The notes: generated by a model not told the origin, from the letters alone. A stretch of DNA of 64,000 bases from Kingdonia uniflora (GCA_014058105.1 JACGCM010002086.1:62001-126000); one strand, 5' to 3'. Positions 23,436 through 36,545 are shown, counted from the first letter of the stretch. A program made the numbers and translations.

Positions 23436-23621
23436 GACTTTGCCTGCGGCAAAAAAGGTTATGCATTCAGTGGGATACATAATGATAAGGGGGGCTATGG
23501 GGGTGTTTTGAGAGATGATAAAGGGAGCTGTGAATTTGCATTCAGTGGAACCGATACTGGAGTTAACCTGATACACCATGTTCTTCAAGCAATTTGCACG
23601 ACTTTTGCCATTCTTAGATAA
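23436..23621 (+). pseudogene. RNase H-like (RVT_3) fragment
   Basis: The frame reads KGGYGGVLRDDKGSCEFAFS, then VNLIHHVLQAICTTF. This fits the start of a plant RVT_3-type RNase H fold (G-G.GGV-R-D..G...AF.G, then E/H.L.A...). The first catalytic Asp context is not visible. It is an isolated piece, probably LINE-derived. Confidence 0.5.
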
Positions 23622-24007
23622 TCTTTATTTCCTTAAAACAATTAGCACGACTTTACTGCTAGTTGGTGATACGTGATAGGAGAGCATGTCACTTTTGAGA
23701 GGAAGAGAACTTTTAATGAGGCACACCAAATTGTTTGGTAGAACCCTTTGTTATAATGTAATAACAAAATTATTCGGTAGTTTTTCAATAATTGTATTTT
23801 GATGGAAAATGCGGAATCATTGAGCTGGTTGCACTTGCCGTATTATTTAAAACATCTTTTTATCCGCCTTTTTTTTAATAATAAATTTACCTTTAAACCA
23901 AAATTTTACCCTCTCTTGCCACTAGATTTACTCCTTTTAATTCAGATTGGTATTTTTTTATTTTTTATATATTATAATGTATGCACTGTATTTTTTTTGT
24001 TTCCGTC

Positions 24008-24275
24008 AGGGGTTCACTACAAACTTTCTGGACAATTCAGTTTTTAATACCGCCGCAATTCATCAACTTCGGTACTTGTCATTAGCGTCCCGTCAATCTG
24101 CGGATAAGGAGATTGTCAAAACTCATAAATCAGAATGCAAATCATCCGAGACACTGCAGAGTAGATCTTGCATCTTGAATGGAGCTGGTGAGAAGCAGAG
24201 GCTATTGAACAAATGTGTCAAGAAGATGGGTTATATGAAGTTCATTATGAGGGGGCGAGTTGCGTCAATCCGATA
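24008..24275 (+). pseudogene. Third copy of the mitochondrial-type gene, exon 2 only
   Basis: After a CGTCAG acceptor the exon reads GFTTNFLDNSVFNTAAIHQL and KEIVKTHKSECKSSETLQSR. It is then scrambled and stops after IMRGRVASIR, before the hydrophobic C-terminal part of the intact copy. Upstream intron sequence (23640-24000) matches the other copies; exon 1 is absent. Confidence 0.8.
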
Positions 24276-24353
24276 ACCACAACGATCCCTATTTTAGTTT
24301 GAAAACAGTAATTTTACAAGGGTAAAAACACTAAAATAGTTCTAATAATTTCA

Positions 24354-24355
<2 letters not shown>

Positions 24356-24410
<55 letters not shown>
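24356..24410. repeat. (AT)n microsatellite
   Basis: About 27 uninterrupted AT units. Confidence 0.95.
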
Positions 24411-24412
<2 letters not shown>

Positions 24413-25017
24413 ATTTACAAACACAAATCTACATATCCTATATGATTGATCATGTAATTAATATATAAAAAATAAACTTTGATAAAATTTACCTCTCCGC
24501 AACGCTAAAAAAATCATAAAAAATGTTTGTTGGAGAGCCTTTTTTATCCTTTATGATCTACTAGCTCTTCGCAGTGCTAATAACATGTTGGATAATACTC
24601 TATTCTACTAGATAATTATAATATGGACATGAGAGAAGAGTAGAGATATTATTGATTGATTATTTCTCTGTGTAGGTTACAAAGACTTAACCCTTATGAG
24701 GTTTCTTTGTTAATTAGTTTCTTTTTAGGAAGTTCTCTTGTTATATCATTCCTTTAATTGTATCTTGTTACTACTGTGTGATGTTCTCACGCATTTGGTA
24801 CCTTTTCCACCTAATATCTAAGAATTGTGCTTATATGTTCTTTATGCAACACAAAATTACTGTATGTGTTTATATTTTCTCTTCTTTCATAAACTGTCTG
24901 TTGCAGAATCATGTAACAAAGCCGTTGATTACTAGTTATTTGAGTTCGAATTACGTTGACCTCTTACCTCCCCATTGCCAATTAATATCCATACTTAATA
25001 TTAGGTATATTTTACAG

Positions 25018-26270
25018 CCTGTTTAGTTTCTTTTATGAACTAATCATGGAATTTAGTCGGGTTTATAACAATTTATGTTTTAGCATATTTTACGGCCTTT
25101 TTTCTTCTAGCTTAAATACTTGATTAAACGCCCATATCAGAAAAAATCCTAGTTAGTTGAGAAAAAAAACCCTCCGTATTTCAAATTTAGTTCAGAAAGA
25201 AGAAATGTGAAGTGATTATAACGGCAATTAATCGCGAAGAGCTCCCTGGAAAGTTTAGCATTGCCTAATTCAAAAACAAAAACAAACGGGTTATGAAAAT
25301 TTTGGCTTAATATTATTACCCAATATTTTTTGAACCTTGTGCTCACCAAGAACCTTAAAAGGTAAGGACATGATATCAGCAAGGTGTATAAATCCTAGAC
25401 CAGAGAAGAAACATTATTGAACAAAAGAAACCTCAAAAGATATCATCTCTTTGCAAATCCTAGAGGATCATGGTGTACCCAATATTTGCGTTTATGATAT
25501 TTCTCGTCTTCGCAGATAAAGATTTCTAAAACTTTTTATCTACAATTGTGTTTCCCAAGTTGTTTTGATGTTGGTAGTTGTTTATTGCTTCTTCTTTTTT
25601 GTTAGGAGAAAATGAGTTTTTGATGTTGAATTTAAACCATTTTGAAATCCAACAACAAAAACTCATTTCCTCCCAACAAAAAAAGAAGCAACAAACAACT
25701 ACCAACATCAAAACCACTTGGGAAACAAAATTGTAGATAAAAAGTTTTAAAAATCTTTACCTGCGAAGACGAGAAATTCTCTAAATACAAACATTGGGTG
25801 CACCATGATCCTCTGGGACTTGCAAAGAGATGATATCTTTTGAGGTTTCTTTAGTTCAATAATATTTTCTTCATTGGTCAAGGGTTTATACACCTTGCTG
25901 ACATCATGTCCTTTCTTTTTAAGGTTCTTGGTGAGCACAAGGTTCAAAAAATATTGGGTAATAATATTAATCCAAAATTTTCATAACCCGTATGTTTTTG
26001 AATTAGACAATGCTAAACTTTCCAGAGAACAAGAGCTCCCTTTGATCGCGATTAATTGCCGTTATAATCACTTCACATTACTTCTTTCTAAACTAAATTT
26101 GAAATATGGAGGGGGGTTTTTTTCTCAAACTAACCCGGATTTTTCCGATATGGGCGTTTAATCAAGTATTTAAGCTAGAAGGAAAAAGGCTGCAAAATAT
26201 GCTAAAATATAAAGTGTTATAAACCCGACTAAATTCCATGATTAGTTCATAAAAGAAACTAAACAGACCT
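25018..26270. repeat. Long inverted repeat (~615-bp arms, ~11-nt loop)
   Basis: The arm 25018-25633 is the near-complete reverse complement of 25645-26270. Outer ends are CTGTTTAGTTTCTTTTATGA and its complement; the centre is AAACCATTTTG. Identity is high along the whole length, with scattered substitutions and small indels. The minus strand of the right arm contains an open exon-like stretch (25947-25747, MNLVLTKNLKKKGHDVSKVY...) ending at GCAG|GTAAAG, with the damaged equivalent in the left arm. A transcript would fold into one long hairpin. No terminal target-site duplication is evident. Confidence 0.95.
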
Positions 26271-26529
26271 ATTATCCACCACGGAAGATCCCGGCTTTCG
26301 ACACTAAAATCCTGAAAGAAGCCTTACGATTAGAACACGACTTTGTCCATGTCCGAGAAGACAAAGTATTCCAAGGCAGGGCATCAAAATTATATCAAAA
26401 ACTCCAATCTTTTCGTCTAAAGGGCATTTAAACAAAAAGATAATTAAGTAACTAATACCTAATATAGAATTTCAGGTGACCGTTGTGCTTGAATGTCAAA
26501 GTAGTGTCAAACTATAATTACATTTAAGG

Positions 26530-27110
26530 CCCAAAGACCATCTCCAACAACACCAATGCACTTTTTGGTTCCAGCAGCCCAAGACACATCTCTCAGCACC
26601 TTTACTTAGCACCAAATCCCTCAGTTCTATCATCAAAACAATTCTTCTCTTAAATAAATTTTAACCTAAGAGAATACACATTGTCTAACTTCGTGTGTAG
26701 GATCGTTGCCCTCTCACTCGAGTGTGGATGACGATATCCAATGACACCTCTCCCCTGGCAATTCTAACAAAAGAAAATAAATGCAGATATGGGGAGACTG
26801 ATATTTTTTTCTTAGGTGTCATTTTGAGGTGTACCAAAACAACTTCAGAGTTACAATGGCTGTATCAAAAGAATTGGTGACGTATGCTTTCACGGTTATA
26901 GAAAAGAGGTAAATCGGTGTACCCATAAATCCGTTGATCTTTGACGAGCGAGACAAGATTGGTACTATGATATGTCTCAAACTTCAGCTAATGAAGACGT
27001 TCCCTAAAATTTCAATCAAGAAATCCACTACCCTTTGAATTGAGAGACCCATAGGGTTGACATTATACTTATGATCAAATGCGTTATAGATGATGGGAGG
27101 AGCTATAATA
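26530..27110 (-). repeat. Diverged copy of the carrier-upstream block
   Basis: Runs parallel to 18570-19140 with many substitutions (TTTTTGGTTCCAGCAG, ACCCATAAATC, CAAGAAATCCACTA). It is clearly older than the pair at 18570 and 53930. No carrier exon follows it. Confidence 0.6.
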
Positions 27111-27800
27111 AGGTACTAACAGGAAAACTCTACTGTGGATCGTAATAACGACTAACCGAAAAGATACAAACATACCTTGTTTGATGATCAATAAACTTCT
27201 TCAGCTTTCTTCTCTTGATCCTCGATGCTCTGCTTAACTGCACGAACCAAGTGACCATATAGTCTTGGCCTGGTGTAGCTGTGATGGAGCTCTAATGCAT
27301 AGCCTCCACTGCTTGTTACATGAATAGGTTTGTCTTACAGTCTTACTCGAAGTCTATTTCCTAAAACATCAAAGAGCTAAACTTCTAGGGCATGCACACA
27401 TACTCCACCTAGGGTTTTTTTCATCCCTTGGTCTGTCTTTTATATATATCACACGATGGCCCATAAATATCTATTAATATCTGGATGTGTACAATCCAAG
27501 CCCATGTAAATTAAGGTATGTACAGAACATAACCATGTACTAGCGATTAAGATGATCAATCCTATCAACTCTGCCACCAGCTAGTCTTTAACATCGTTTA
27601 GATCTCGATCTCAAACTTCAGATAATAATAGTGTTGGCGCGATAATCTCAAACTTCAGATCACGATTTCTAGGTCTACTTTGAGTGCTTGATTTGGAGGG
27701 CATGTAATCATCTATTAGACGACTTCTCAACCTTGAATCATCAGCGACTACACCATCATTGGGCATCAACGATCAAAACCAATAAAAGAGATTTAGATGA
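27111..27800. other. No recognisable gene
   Basis: Mixed-composition DNA with no supported ORF. The last part (about 27700-27810) may be the 5' untranslated leader of the LINE that follows. Confidence 0.4.
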
Positions 27801-27809
27801 ATTAAAGCT

Positions 27810-30800
27810 ATGATTAATCCAAATCTAAAGCTTTGTTGCCCTTGGGGATTCATGGGGATGAGAGAAGATGGTTTGAAATTGACGGTAGATGACTTAAGTA
27901 ACAATCAGGTTCTAGATGACAATGCTTGTCTCCATGGTAAAATCCCTGATGTTACTAATACTACAAACAATGTTGATGGGAAAGATTTGACAGAGACTAA
28001 AAAACTCCGCAATCTTATACATAAAAGGTCAAGGGCACTAAACCAAATTCGATTTCATTGGATCTTATTCCAAACCCTACTTTGGTAGGAGATAGAGCAG
28101 TGGTAACTCTTTCTAAGGTTGCTATCTAGGAGAAAGTAGATTATTTCAAATTTAGTCTTATAGGGAAGTTTCCTATGCTTAATATCACACTGGAGGAGAT
28201 TAAACTGTTGGCACTATCTAAGTGGAAACTGAAAGGCTCCTGCAAATTCATTGCCATTGGCAGAGACTTCTTTGTTATCATGCTAGATAATGAGGAGGAT
28301 AAGAAGAGGGTTTGGCTTGGTGGAACATGATTTATTGAAAGGCAACCTATGAGACTTCCCAAATGGTCTAGAAGATTCAATCAAGATAATCATAGAAATA
28401 CACGTACTGTGTGTTGGGTAAGATTTCCTAAACTTCCTCTTGAGTTTTGGTATGTTCATAACTTAATGACTATGGGGAAAACAATAGGTATTCTTATAAG
28501 AGTGGATAACTCTACTAGAAACAAAGACTTTGGTTTCTTTGCTAGTGTGTTAGTGGAGATTGATTTCTCTAAGCCTATACCTAACACAATTACTCTTGAA
28601 GATGAAGGAATGGAAATATTACAAGAGGTACAAATTCCTGACCCCTCTAAGTTTTGTTCTCATTGCAAAATAGTTGGACATATTGTTTCTGACTGTAGAG
28701 CTATTAAAATTGTCATGGAGGCGAGTGACAAGGTTAAAGAAACCCAAGGAAAAAATAAATTGGAAGAAAGTAAAGAATAAGAATGAAGGGATGAACAAAG
28801 ATACTGTTAATAGTGAAGGGAATAACGACAGTAATAAGGGGGTAACTTTGAGTCATCTCCTCCAATTTACTTTCTAGGTATGATCAAACCAGTGGGAAAT
28901 TCAACTAACCCCATTGTTTTGCCAAAGGGAAAAAAGAATGGGGAATCAAGAAAGCATTCAGAAACAACTATTAATGCAGCTACTCAATCTTGGGATATTT
29001 CAAAGCCAACTATAGGTGATAACAATGAGACTAATGCAGATAATGCTCAGCAAGGGCATCTATCTAACAGTCATAATAATGGCAATAAACTACATACGGA
29101 TCAAGCTGTTCATTTTACAGGTTTGGGTGCTCTTCACTCTAAAAATTGGGGAGACACTGAAAATGATTATAATCCATATGAGCATGAAGATGACTCTATC
29201 TCATCTAATGGGGGGATATAACTCATGATCATGTTGTTGAGACTCCAACAAAGAGTTTGCCTATTGAAACTGGAGGTGAGTTTACTCTCCCTAAAAGAAA
29301 GAAGAGAACATATGTTAAAAAAGTTGCAGACCCTGCTAGACCTTTGTATAACACAAGGCCTACAAAACTAAAAAACCCTAAATATTATCAATAAATATTT
29401 TCTTTTGGAATATTAGGGGAGTTGGTAATATAAAGACCCAAATATACTTAAGGAAACTGATTGATAACTTTAATCCTGATTTTATTTGTCTTGCTGAGCC
29501 TAAGATTGGGCCTAGTTCGGACAACAATTCTAAACTTAGGTTGAGAAATTACTATGGTACTCCTATTGTTAATGTTGTTGATGATGTAGAGTTTGCTAAC
29601 TTATGGGTTTTTTGAAGAAGTACTATGGCTATGCCTGAAATTATTTTCTCTTTAGACGACAAGTCACTATTTATTATGATGATATGGTTATCTCCTTTGT
29701 GCATGCCAGTTACAATATTGTGGAGAGAGGAATCTTATGGACTGAATTGAGAAAGTTAAAGAGTTAGCCTAATCCATTGGTCAATTCATAGAGATTTTAA
29801 TACTATACTATATAATTCTGAAAAAATAGAGGGTAGACCTCGTCTCAATTACTGATTTTCAAGACTGCCTTAATGATTGCTGCCTAAAGGAAACTGATAT
29901 ACTTGGTCTATTGTACTCTTGGTGCAATGGTTAGATTGGAGGAGATAGGATATTTTGTCTCCTTGACAAAGTATTACATAATGAACTTTGGACTCATAGG
30001 CATCATAACTGGAAGTCTAGGGTATTACCTAGAACCAATTCTGATCATTCCATTATCTTTAGTTAGAATACCTCCATCCCTAAACTTAAAAAATATTCCA
30101 TTTAGGTTCTGCAAGGTATGGGCTGACCACTATACCTTATATACCCTTATTGAGAAGGCTTAGAAATAAATAGTGTATGGTGCTCCTCCATGTGTGTTCA
30201 GGTCTAAACTGAAGATGGTCAAGGCTGCACTGAAGATTTGAAAACAAGAGGTATTTGGTTCAGCTGAAAACAATGTTAGTGTGATGTAACAAAACTTGTT
30301 GGGGCTCTAAGAAGCTCAGCAGTTATATCCCGAAAGTGACTTTGTGGCTGGAGAGATGATTAAAGCCCAAGTGAATCTCAATAATGCTTTGCTGCAAAAT
30401 GAACAACTGGGCCTGCAAAAATCTAGGCTGAAATAGGTGAATGCTGGAGATAGAAATACCCAATATTTTCATGCTATCACCAAATTGAAGAGGGAGAGAT
30501 CAATGATCACTAACCTTGTCAAAGAAGATGGTACAAATCTCATATCTCAACAGGAAATTTCTAATTATATTGTGGGGTTCTATAAAGAGAAGTTCAAGGC
30601 TAATGAGAGAGTTATCCATGATGAAAATATTTTGCAGATGTTGCCTAGACTTATTACTGGATAAGATAATAGTATGTTGAGCTGCATTCCTAAAGTTGAA
30701 GAAGTCAAGATTGCAGTGTTTTCTATGAATGCTGACAATTCTCCTGGCCTGATGGTTTTCAGGGATACTTCTTTCATAAATTATGGGATATTATTCACAA

Positions 30801-31195
30801 AGAGGTATGTGCTGCTATGATATCTTTCTTTGTTAAGTGTACGATTCCTAATGGTTATAATTCTAGTTTTATAATTTTGATTCCTAAAGAAGAACAAGCA
30901 ACTAGGCTCAATCAATATAGGCCTATTTGCCCTAGTAACTTTTGCTTCAAGATTATATCTAAAATTATGGCTACTCGACTCAAAGAGGTGGCTATCAAAA
31001 TTATAACTTCTCATCAGGGTGTCTTCTAACCTGGTAGAAGTATTCAAACTAATATTGGTTTGGCTCGTGAGTTGATTAATGAGCTAGATGATAAAATTTG
31101 GGGAAGCAATATGACTTTGAAGATTGATATATCTCAGGCTTTTAATACTCAATTGATTGGAAGTTTCTTCTATCTCTTCTGTGAAGATTTAGGTT
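27810..31195 (+). mobile_element. LINE A: ORF1, endonuclease and N-terminal RT (decayed)
   Basis: Order and content fit a plant L1-type retrotransposon. ORF1 (from about 27810) has a DUF4283 domain (RVWLGGT, CWVRFPKLPLEFW, DNSTRNKDFGFFASVLVEID) and a CCHC zinc knuckle CSHCKIVGHIVSDC at about 28655-28696, then a low-complexity tail to about 29350. The endonuclease domain starts near 29400 (FFWNIRGVGNIKTQ, CLAEPKIG) and reaches a NSDHSIIF-like end near 30055. The RT domain follows: GDRNTQYFHAITKLKRERS, a frame-broken NSPG-DGF, ILIPKEEQATRLNQYRPI, and motif A as LKIDISQAFN near 31130. Stops and frameshifts occur throughout. The RT stops being collinear near 31195, where LINE B sequence begins. 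Confidence 0.88.
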
Positions 31196-31199
31196 TCCT

Positions 31200-33880
31200 G
31201 AAACCTGGTGTAGCTGGCCGTGAGGGGGTTCGCATACGTAAGCCGCAGTCCGTTTTATTTAAAAAATGTTGGTTAAATATATGTTTAGCACAAGAGTTAG
31301 TAAGAAAATTGGGTAGAAAGGTGGCATATCACAATTCCATGATCAAAGTAAATATGGCTAAAATATTTGGTACCATGGATTAGCATTTTTTTCGAGGAGT
31401 GCTCCTTCAATTTAATTTCTCTAGCAGATGGATTTCACTTATTCCAATCGGTGGTTCTTCGAGGTGTATATAAATCCTTTTAAGTTTTCAAAAGACTTAA
31501 GGCAGGGTGACCCTTTCTCTCCCTTTTTATCTATACTAGGGGAAGAAGTGCTCGCAAGAAGTCTTCTACAGTGTTTCTCTCAAGATCAAATTGATTTCTT
31601 TCATACCAAGAAGAAATTGTATCCTTATCACATACCTATATGCCGATGACATTTTGGTTTTTTTGAATAAATTCAAAACTTCTATCAAAGGTTTAACAAG
31701 GTTTCTAGACCGGTACAGGGTTTGTTCAAAACAACTCCTCCATAAATCTAAAAGAAAAATCTATGTACATCACAAGACTCCCTAGCTAAGAAGCATATCG
31801 TGCAGGCTACTTCAAGATTTCAACTTGGAATTTCCTTTCATGCATCACAAAGCTCCTATTTCCTATGGCAAAATGAAGATTTCATATCTTGATAACCTCG
31901 TTCATTAAGTGCTGCAGAAAATTTCAGGATGGAAAGCTAAGATTATGTAATATGGGCGTAAACTTATCCCTATGAACCATGTTCTATGCCCATAAATCTA
32001 CACAGGCTTACATGTGCCTTAGACGGTAGCTAAACATTCAGAGTGGTTATATACAAATTTCTTCTGAGGCTCACTTGAAGGAAAGATTAAGAAGAAGGCC
32101 TGGAAGTCCTTTTTTAGGCCTAAACTTGAAAGTATTTTGGCTTTAAGGAAGCATAATGATATTAAAGAAAGTTTTCTTCTGAAGAAAACCTAAACTTGAA
32201 GGCAGTTTGTGTATAAAGAAGCTCAGATATTCAAGATAGTTTTCTTTTAAAGAAAATTTGGACTCTTTATCATAAGCAGCCATTATGGATAGAGTACATG
32301 AAAGGTAAGCACTTTGCTGGCACAACTCCAACTACCTCTTCTAGTCTTTGGTCTATTATGCCATTACATTTTGATGTTGTTGCTCATAACACAGGTTTGG
32401 TGGTGGAAGAAGGAAATGCAAAATTTTGGCATGAAAGCTGGGGCGGGTGTGGTTCTCCTAATGATTCTTTAAGAATACTAAGATATCACTTATATAGTTC
32501 AACAGCTTCTTAATGAGGATAGCACCTGGAATTGGAAGAAACAAGGTTCAGTACCTTACTTCAGCTCCTGATCAACCTCTTTGGGTACCCTGGGTGGAGA
32601 ATTTTAAGTTCACAGTGCATGTTGTGAAGTGAGAGCTCATTGGAATGAATTGCGTATGTTGTCATGGCTATGGCCTCACATGACTCCCTATAAACTACAG
32701 GTGTTTTGCTGTAAAAAATTTAATGGAGAAGCTAAATGGTGTTTTGTGCAATTAGCTGCACGGTACAGATGCTGTTCTACGCTTGACATTGAGTCTATGA
32801 CTTTATAGATCATCTCTTTGTTACAGGGAAGATAGCCCCCTAAGTATGTCTTATTTCGGCGTTTAACATGGTGTGCATCTTACTCGAATCAGCTCGGTTA
32901 TTGCAGGATTACACTCTTGGTTTAACTCTGCCTCTAAATCCATTCAAATTGGTACTTTAAAGGGAGTGATTGGCCCTTTTAATATTTAGGAGATCTCGAA
33001 ATCCAGATTTTTTTTATGTGCATGCTAAAAGTAAAAGTCCTACGAAGGTTGTCGAAATGATTTCCAAAGTTGAAGATTGGATGCGGTCTCTTATGCACAA
33101 TGTATGCATGTGAAATGGTTATGTCCTAGGTAACAACGACACGGATACGGGTGTCGGCGACACGGGTACGGGGTGTCGGAAATGGCAGAATTTTGTTAAG
33201 TACCTTGCAAATAGTGTTGGACACGTGTGTCCGAGTGTCGGGTTGTCGGACACGTTTAATTTTATTAAAGACAGGTTATGTCCAATGGCACGTATATTAA
33301 AACTTAACATAGATAGTGCTTCTTGTGGTAATCCAGGGCCTAGTGGTAGTAATGGTATCTTTAAATACCATTATGGTGAGGTGGTTGTTCTGGCATTTAA
33401 AGTGTTGGTGTGCACATCAATACAATGGCCGAGTTATTGACAGTTCTACATGGTCTTCATGTTTGCCAAGAAAAGGGTTGGTGTGATGTGATAATTGAAT
33501 TGGAGTCACAAGTTACTGTTAACTGGTTTAACAAGGGTAGTTCAGCGCCTTGGAGATATAGAGTACCTAGGCAGAGATTTTTATACTAGGCAGGAGGCCA
33601 CGTGCCCAGCTCATTCATATCCTCAGAGAGGCAAACTTCACAGCAGATGCACTATCAAAGCTTGGTGCTTCTCAGATAAACATGTTGTACTTCGATTATA
33701 GACCCCTCCCTAGGGAGGTAAGAGCTGTTCTTGGGATAGATAAACTTGGCATGGGCACCTTTAGAGTTTATCTTTTAGGGGCTTTGGCCTAGTCCTCCCC
33801 CTTTTGATTTGTCACACACATATCATGATATATGTCCATATACCAGCTGATATTTCTAATACTTTTGAAAAAAAATTCAA
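31200..33880 (+). mobile_element. LINE B: RT, zf-RVT region and RNase H (decayed)
   Basis: From about 31270 a second RT sequence starts before motif A: LAQELVRKLGRKVAYHNSMI, then KVNMAKIFGTMDWHFF. It continues with LRQGDPFSPFLSILGEEVLA and the catalytic YADD at 31639-31650. Downstream are PKLEGSLCIKKLR (tandemly duplicated, 32108-32262), MKGKHFAGTTPTTSSSLWS and GNAKFWHESWGG, typical of the region after RT. The RNase H domain begins KLNIDSASCGNPGPSG near 33300 and runs to about 33700. An A-rich stretch near 33870 may mark the 3' end. Many stops and shifts; a 147-bp insert splits it at 33127. Confidence 0.85.
33127..33273. mobile_element. 147-bp insertion with 10-bp target duplication
   Basis: GGTTATGTCC occurs at 33117-33126 and again at 33274-33283. 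Removing one copy and the intervening 147 bp restores the LINE reading frame WLCPMARILKLNID. The insert is GC-richer and made of GACACGGATACGGGTGTCGG-type degenerate repeats. It has no clear terminal inverted repeats. A 9-10-bp duplication would suit a Mutator-like element or a SINE-type insertion, but the class is open. Confidence 0.8.
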
Positions 33881-33889
33881 AACGCAGGT

Positions 33890-36537
33890 ATTCCCTAACA
33901 TATCTTATATCAAAATTTGGGCTGACCGGTCGATAATGGATCCGTGCATTATACTATGCTCTATAGTCAGCAGATAAGTAATCACAAATAAAGCCATGCA
34001 GACCAAAGAAGAGTACATATATACATACTACATGCCAGGATATATCCTTTCTTGGAAGGTTTCTTATGGAAGAAAAGTAATTACGTTTTTCGATGGCAGA
34101 GTATCCTGTAATGTTGAAATAAGTTGTATTGGGAGACTAGAAATGTGCTTTGAGAATCCTCTTATATAGAAGGAATGAATGACTTTATGTAATTACTCTT
34201 ATATTTATTTGGTCCTCTTCTCACACATTGTATTAAACAATTTGGCTTGTCAAAACATATCAAGGTAAATTTAGTTACCCCATTGAGCGACTCTTATATA
34301 TTCGTTTGATACACTTAATAGTGAAAAAGAGAGAAGAAAAATAAAATATGAGTGGAAAAAACAGTGTGAGAACGCTTTATAGCATTATGTTTTACTAAAA
34401 ACAGGGTGATCAAAATATATGCAAAAATGTTGGCAGTAATTCATAAAATTTGCAAGAATCAATATAAGAAATTGGTGGTCAAAAACATAATAGTACTAAG
34501 TGCAAAATATACTATTTGTTACAAAAAATTCCTATCCTTAGTGCACATATTAGTGTTGCCGTGCCTTTTTTTTAAATGTTGTCTGTGGCTTGTATTCATT
34601 TCTACCTCTGGAAAGTTCTTTGTAATAATAAGTTTTATTTTTTCAAGAAATATTATTCTAGTCTTGACAGATCAATGAACCAATGTTTATGGGCCTCAAA
34701 AAAATAACAACATTCGAAAGTTAAGTATTAGCGATGTAATTTGGAAAATTAACTAGTAAACTAGGCAGGCAGTGATACAAGAGAATAGCTGCACCAGCCC
34801 CTTCGAAATGAGATGATGGAACCTGCGGTTGCGTAGTGGTAATGTCCACAGGCACTATTTTTGCTTAGAGATTAATAAGGTAGGCCACTCTTTAGGGGCC
34901 TGAGTGAAAAGGTTAGCTTCGTAGCCAAGTTAAATCCAATAATCAAATTTGCTTCTTTCACAGCTGCTATGGGCAGGATAACATTATTTTCTTTCGTAGT
35001 GGTAATGTCTATAGGAGCTATTGTTTTCCAGCTTATCAGCTGAAGTTAATTAATTAACTGGTTATCATATTAGGAGTAACCTTTTCCTCCATAATTGTTA
35101 GTCTAAGTTGAAATTGAGAAAATATGCTGCAATTTACAGCGAAAGATTTATAAAGCTCAATTGCGCATAGAGCCAAAACGTCCTTTGACTAAGTGCCTCT
35201 ACCTATTGTATTATCGGATGCACATGCATCTTAAAATTAAAAAATCAACTTAGTTACACCTCAAAATTTTATTCTATCAGGCCATAAGCCGTAAGCCCGT
35301 AACTGAGCCAAGATTATGAACTAAAAGTCAAGGCAGAAAATGCCAATAGGGCTTGTAAATCCATCTTATTTTACTCAAAGTGTGTAACACTAATACCAGT
35401 AAGGGTAGGATGCCAACAGGTTTCTTAGCGGCGATCTACAATAGGTCCTCAAATATTTCAGATAGGCGATTATACTTCATGACAAGTAATCAAGCATAAA
35501 AGTAATATTTACTATAAAATCCTATAACTATCTGGGAAACGGGAGGTTTTACCAAGAATCGCACTGTCAAATGGTAAGCTGTTTACCTCTTGGAGGCACT
35601 GATAAGTGAAGGAGTTCTTGTAGAGATTTTGACAAGCAGGTACAGTCTGCATATTCACAAATACAAAAACAACAAAATTAGTACAAAAACATGCTCAAAT
35701 TCATACAAAAAAATTGATCCTTTGAAAACTACGATTTACAAATTAATAATAGTAAATGCTACATTTTCAGTGATATAAAGGTAGTAAACTGATGCCTAGA
35801 ACGTTTCAAAATGCTTGGTACAAAGTTAAGAGATTAGGAGCAGCAATGGGAATCTGAATCATTCTTAACGGAAAGGCAGTTTCCCTTCTGACATGTATTT
35901 ACTAAGACGAAGCTGACAAATTGATTTATTTTCCTCTTATAATCGTAATATATCTTTTTCTTTAAAGGGTATCTCTCAGATTGGAAAAAAATGGCTCCGA
36001 TTTTGAAAGAGGCTTTGTCTAGCCTCCCAAGGGGTTCACTTTCTATGTCAACCCCCACGCAGTTCAGTTTTTCATATAAGACTGATATTTTTTTTTAAAT
36101 GAACAAGAAAAGTATCCAAGAAATACTTTTGATAAGCCTATAGCTAGATGGATAATATGCATGTATGTCGGTTTCTAGGAGTAATGCTTATCATTAACTA
36201 AAATTAAAACTTTATAAACTGGAAAATAGTCTACTTTTTTGTGTTCGGCAAATTAAGAGAACTTTTTTTTATAGACTTATTGTAGTAAAGATGAGGACGC
36301 TTTGGTAGATGGAACAATATAGCACATTTGACTTGGACATATACATATATATACTAGCTACCGAAGATACAAATTTCATTTCTCAACCCATCTTTTCTAA
36401 TTTTTACTCTCAACATGCCTTCGACACTAAGCCTCATTTGCAATTTGTAATTAGCACTAAAGTCAATGCCTAGACCAAGAATTACGCTTTTAACCTCAAT
36501 TTCCCTTTTTTTGTACATCACAAAATGTGACATAAGC
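33890..36537. other. No recognisable gene
   Basis: AT-rich intergenic DNA. The ORF at 34406-34678 has no recognisable motif and an unlikely composition. A short phrase CGTAGTGGTAATGTC recurs at 34834 and 34997 in an otherwise unrelated context. Confidence 0.5.
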
Positions 36538-36545
36538 CTTTTAAC

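Noticed and set aside
31060..31383. Single 107-codon ORF as an intact gene
   Set aside because: It spans the joint between two LINE RT fragments and repeats motif A. It is a chance open frame through a chimera.
34830..35020. Possible SINE A boxes (CGTAGTGGTAATGTC twice)
   Set aside because: No B box at a suitable distance after either copy.
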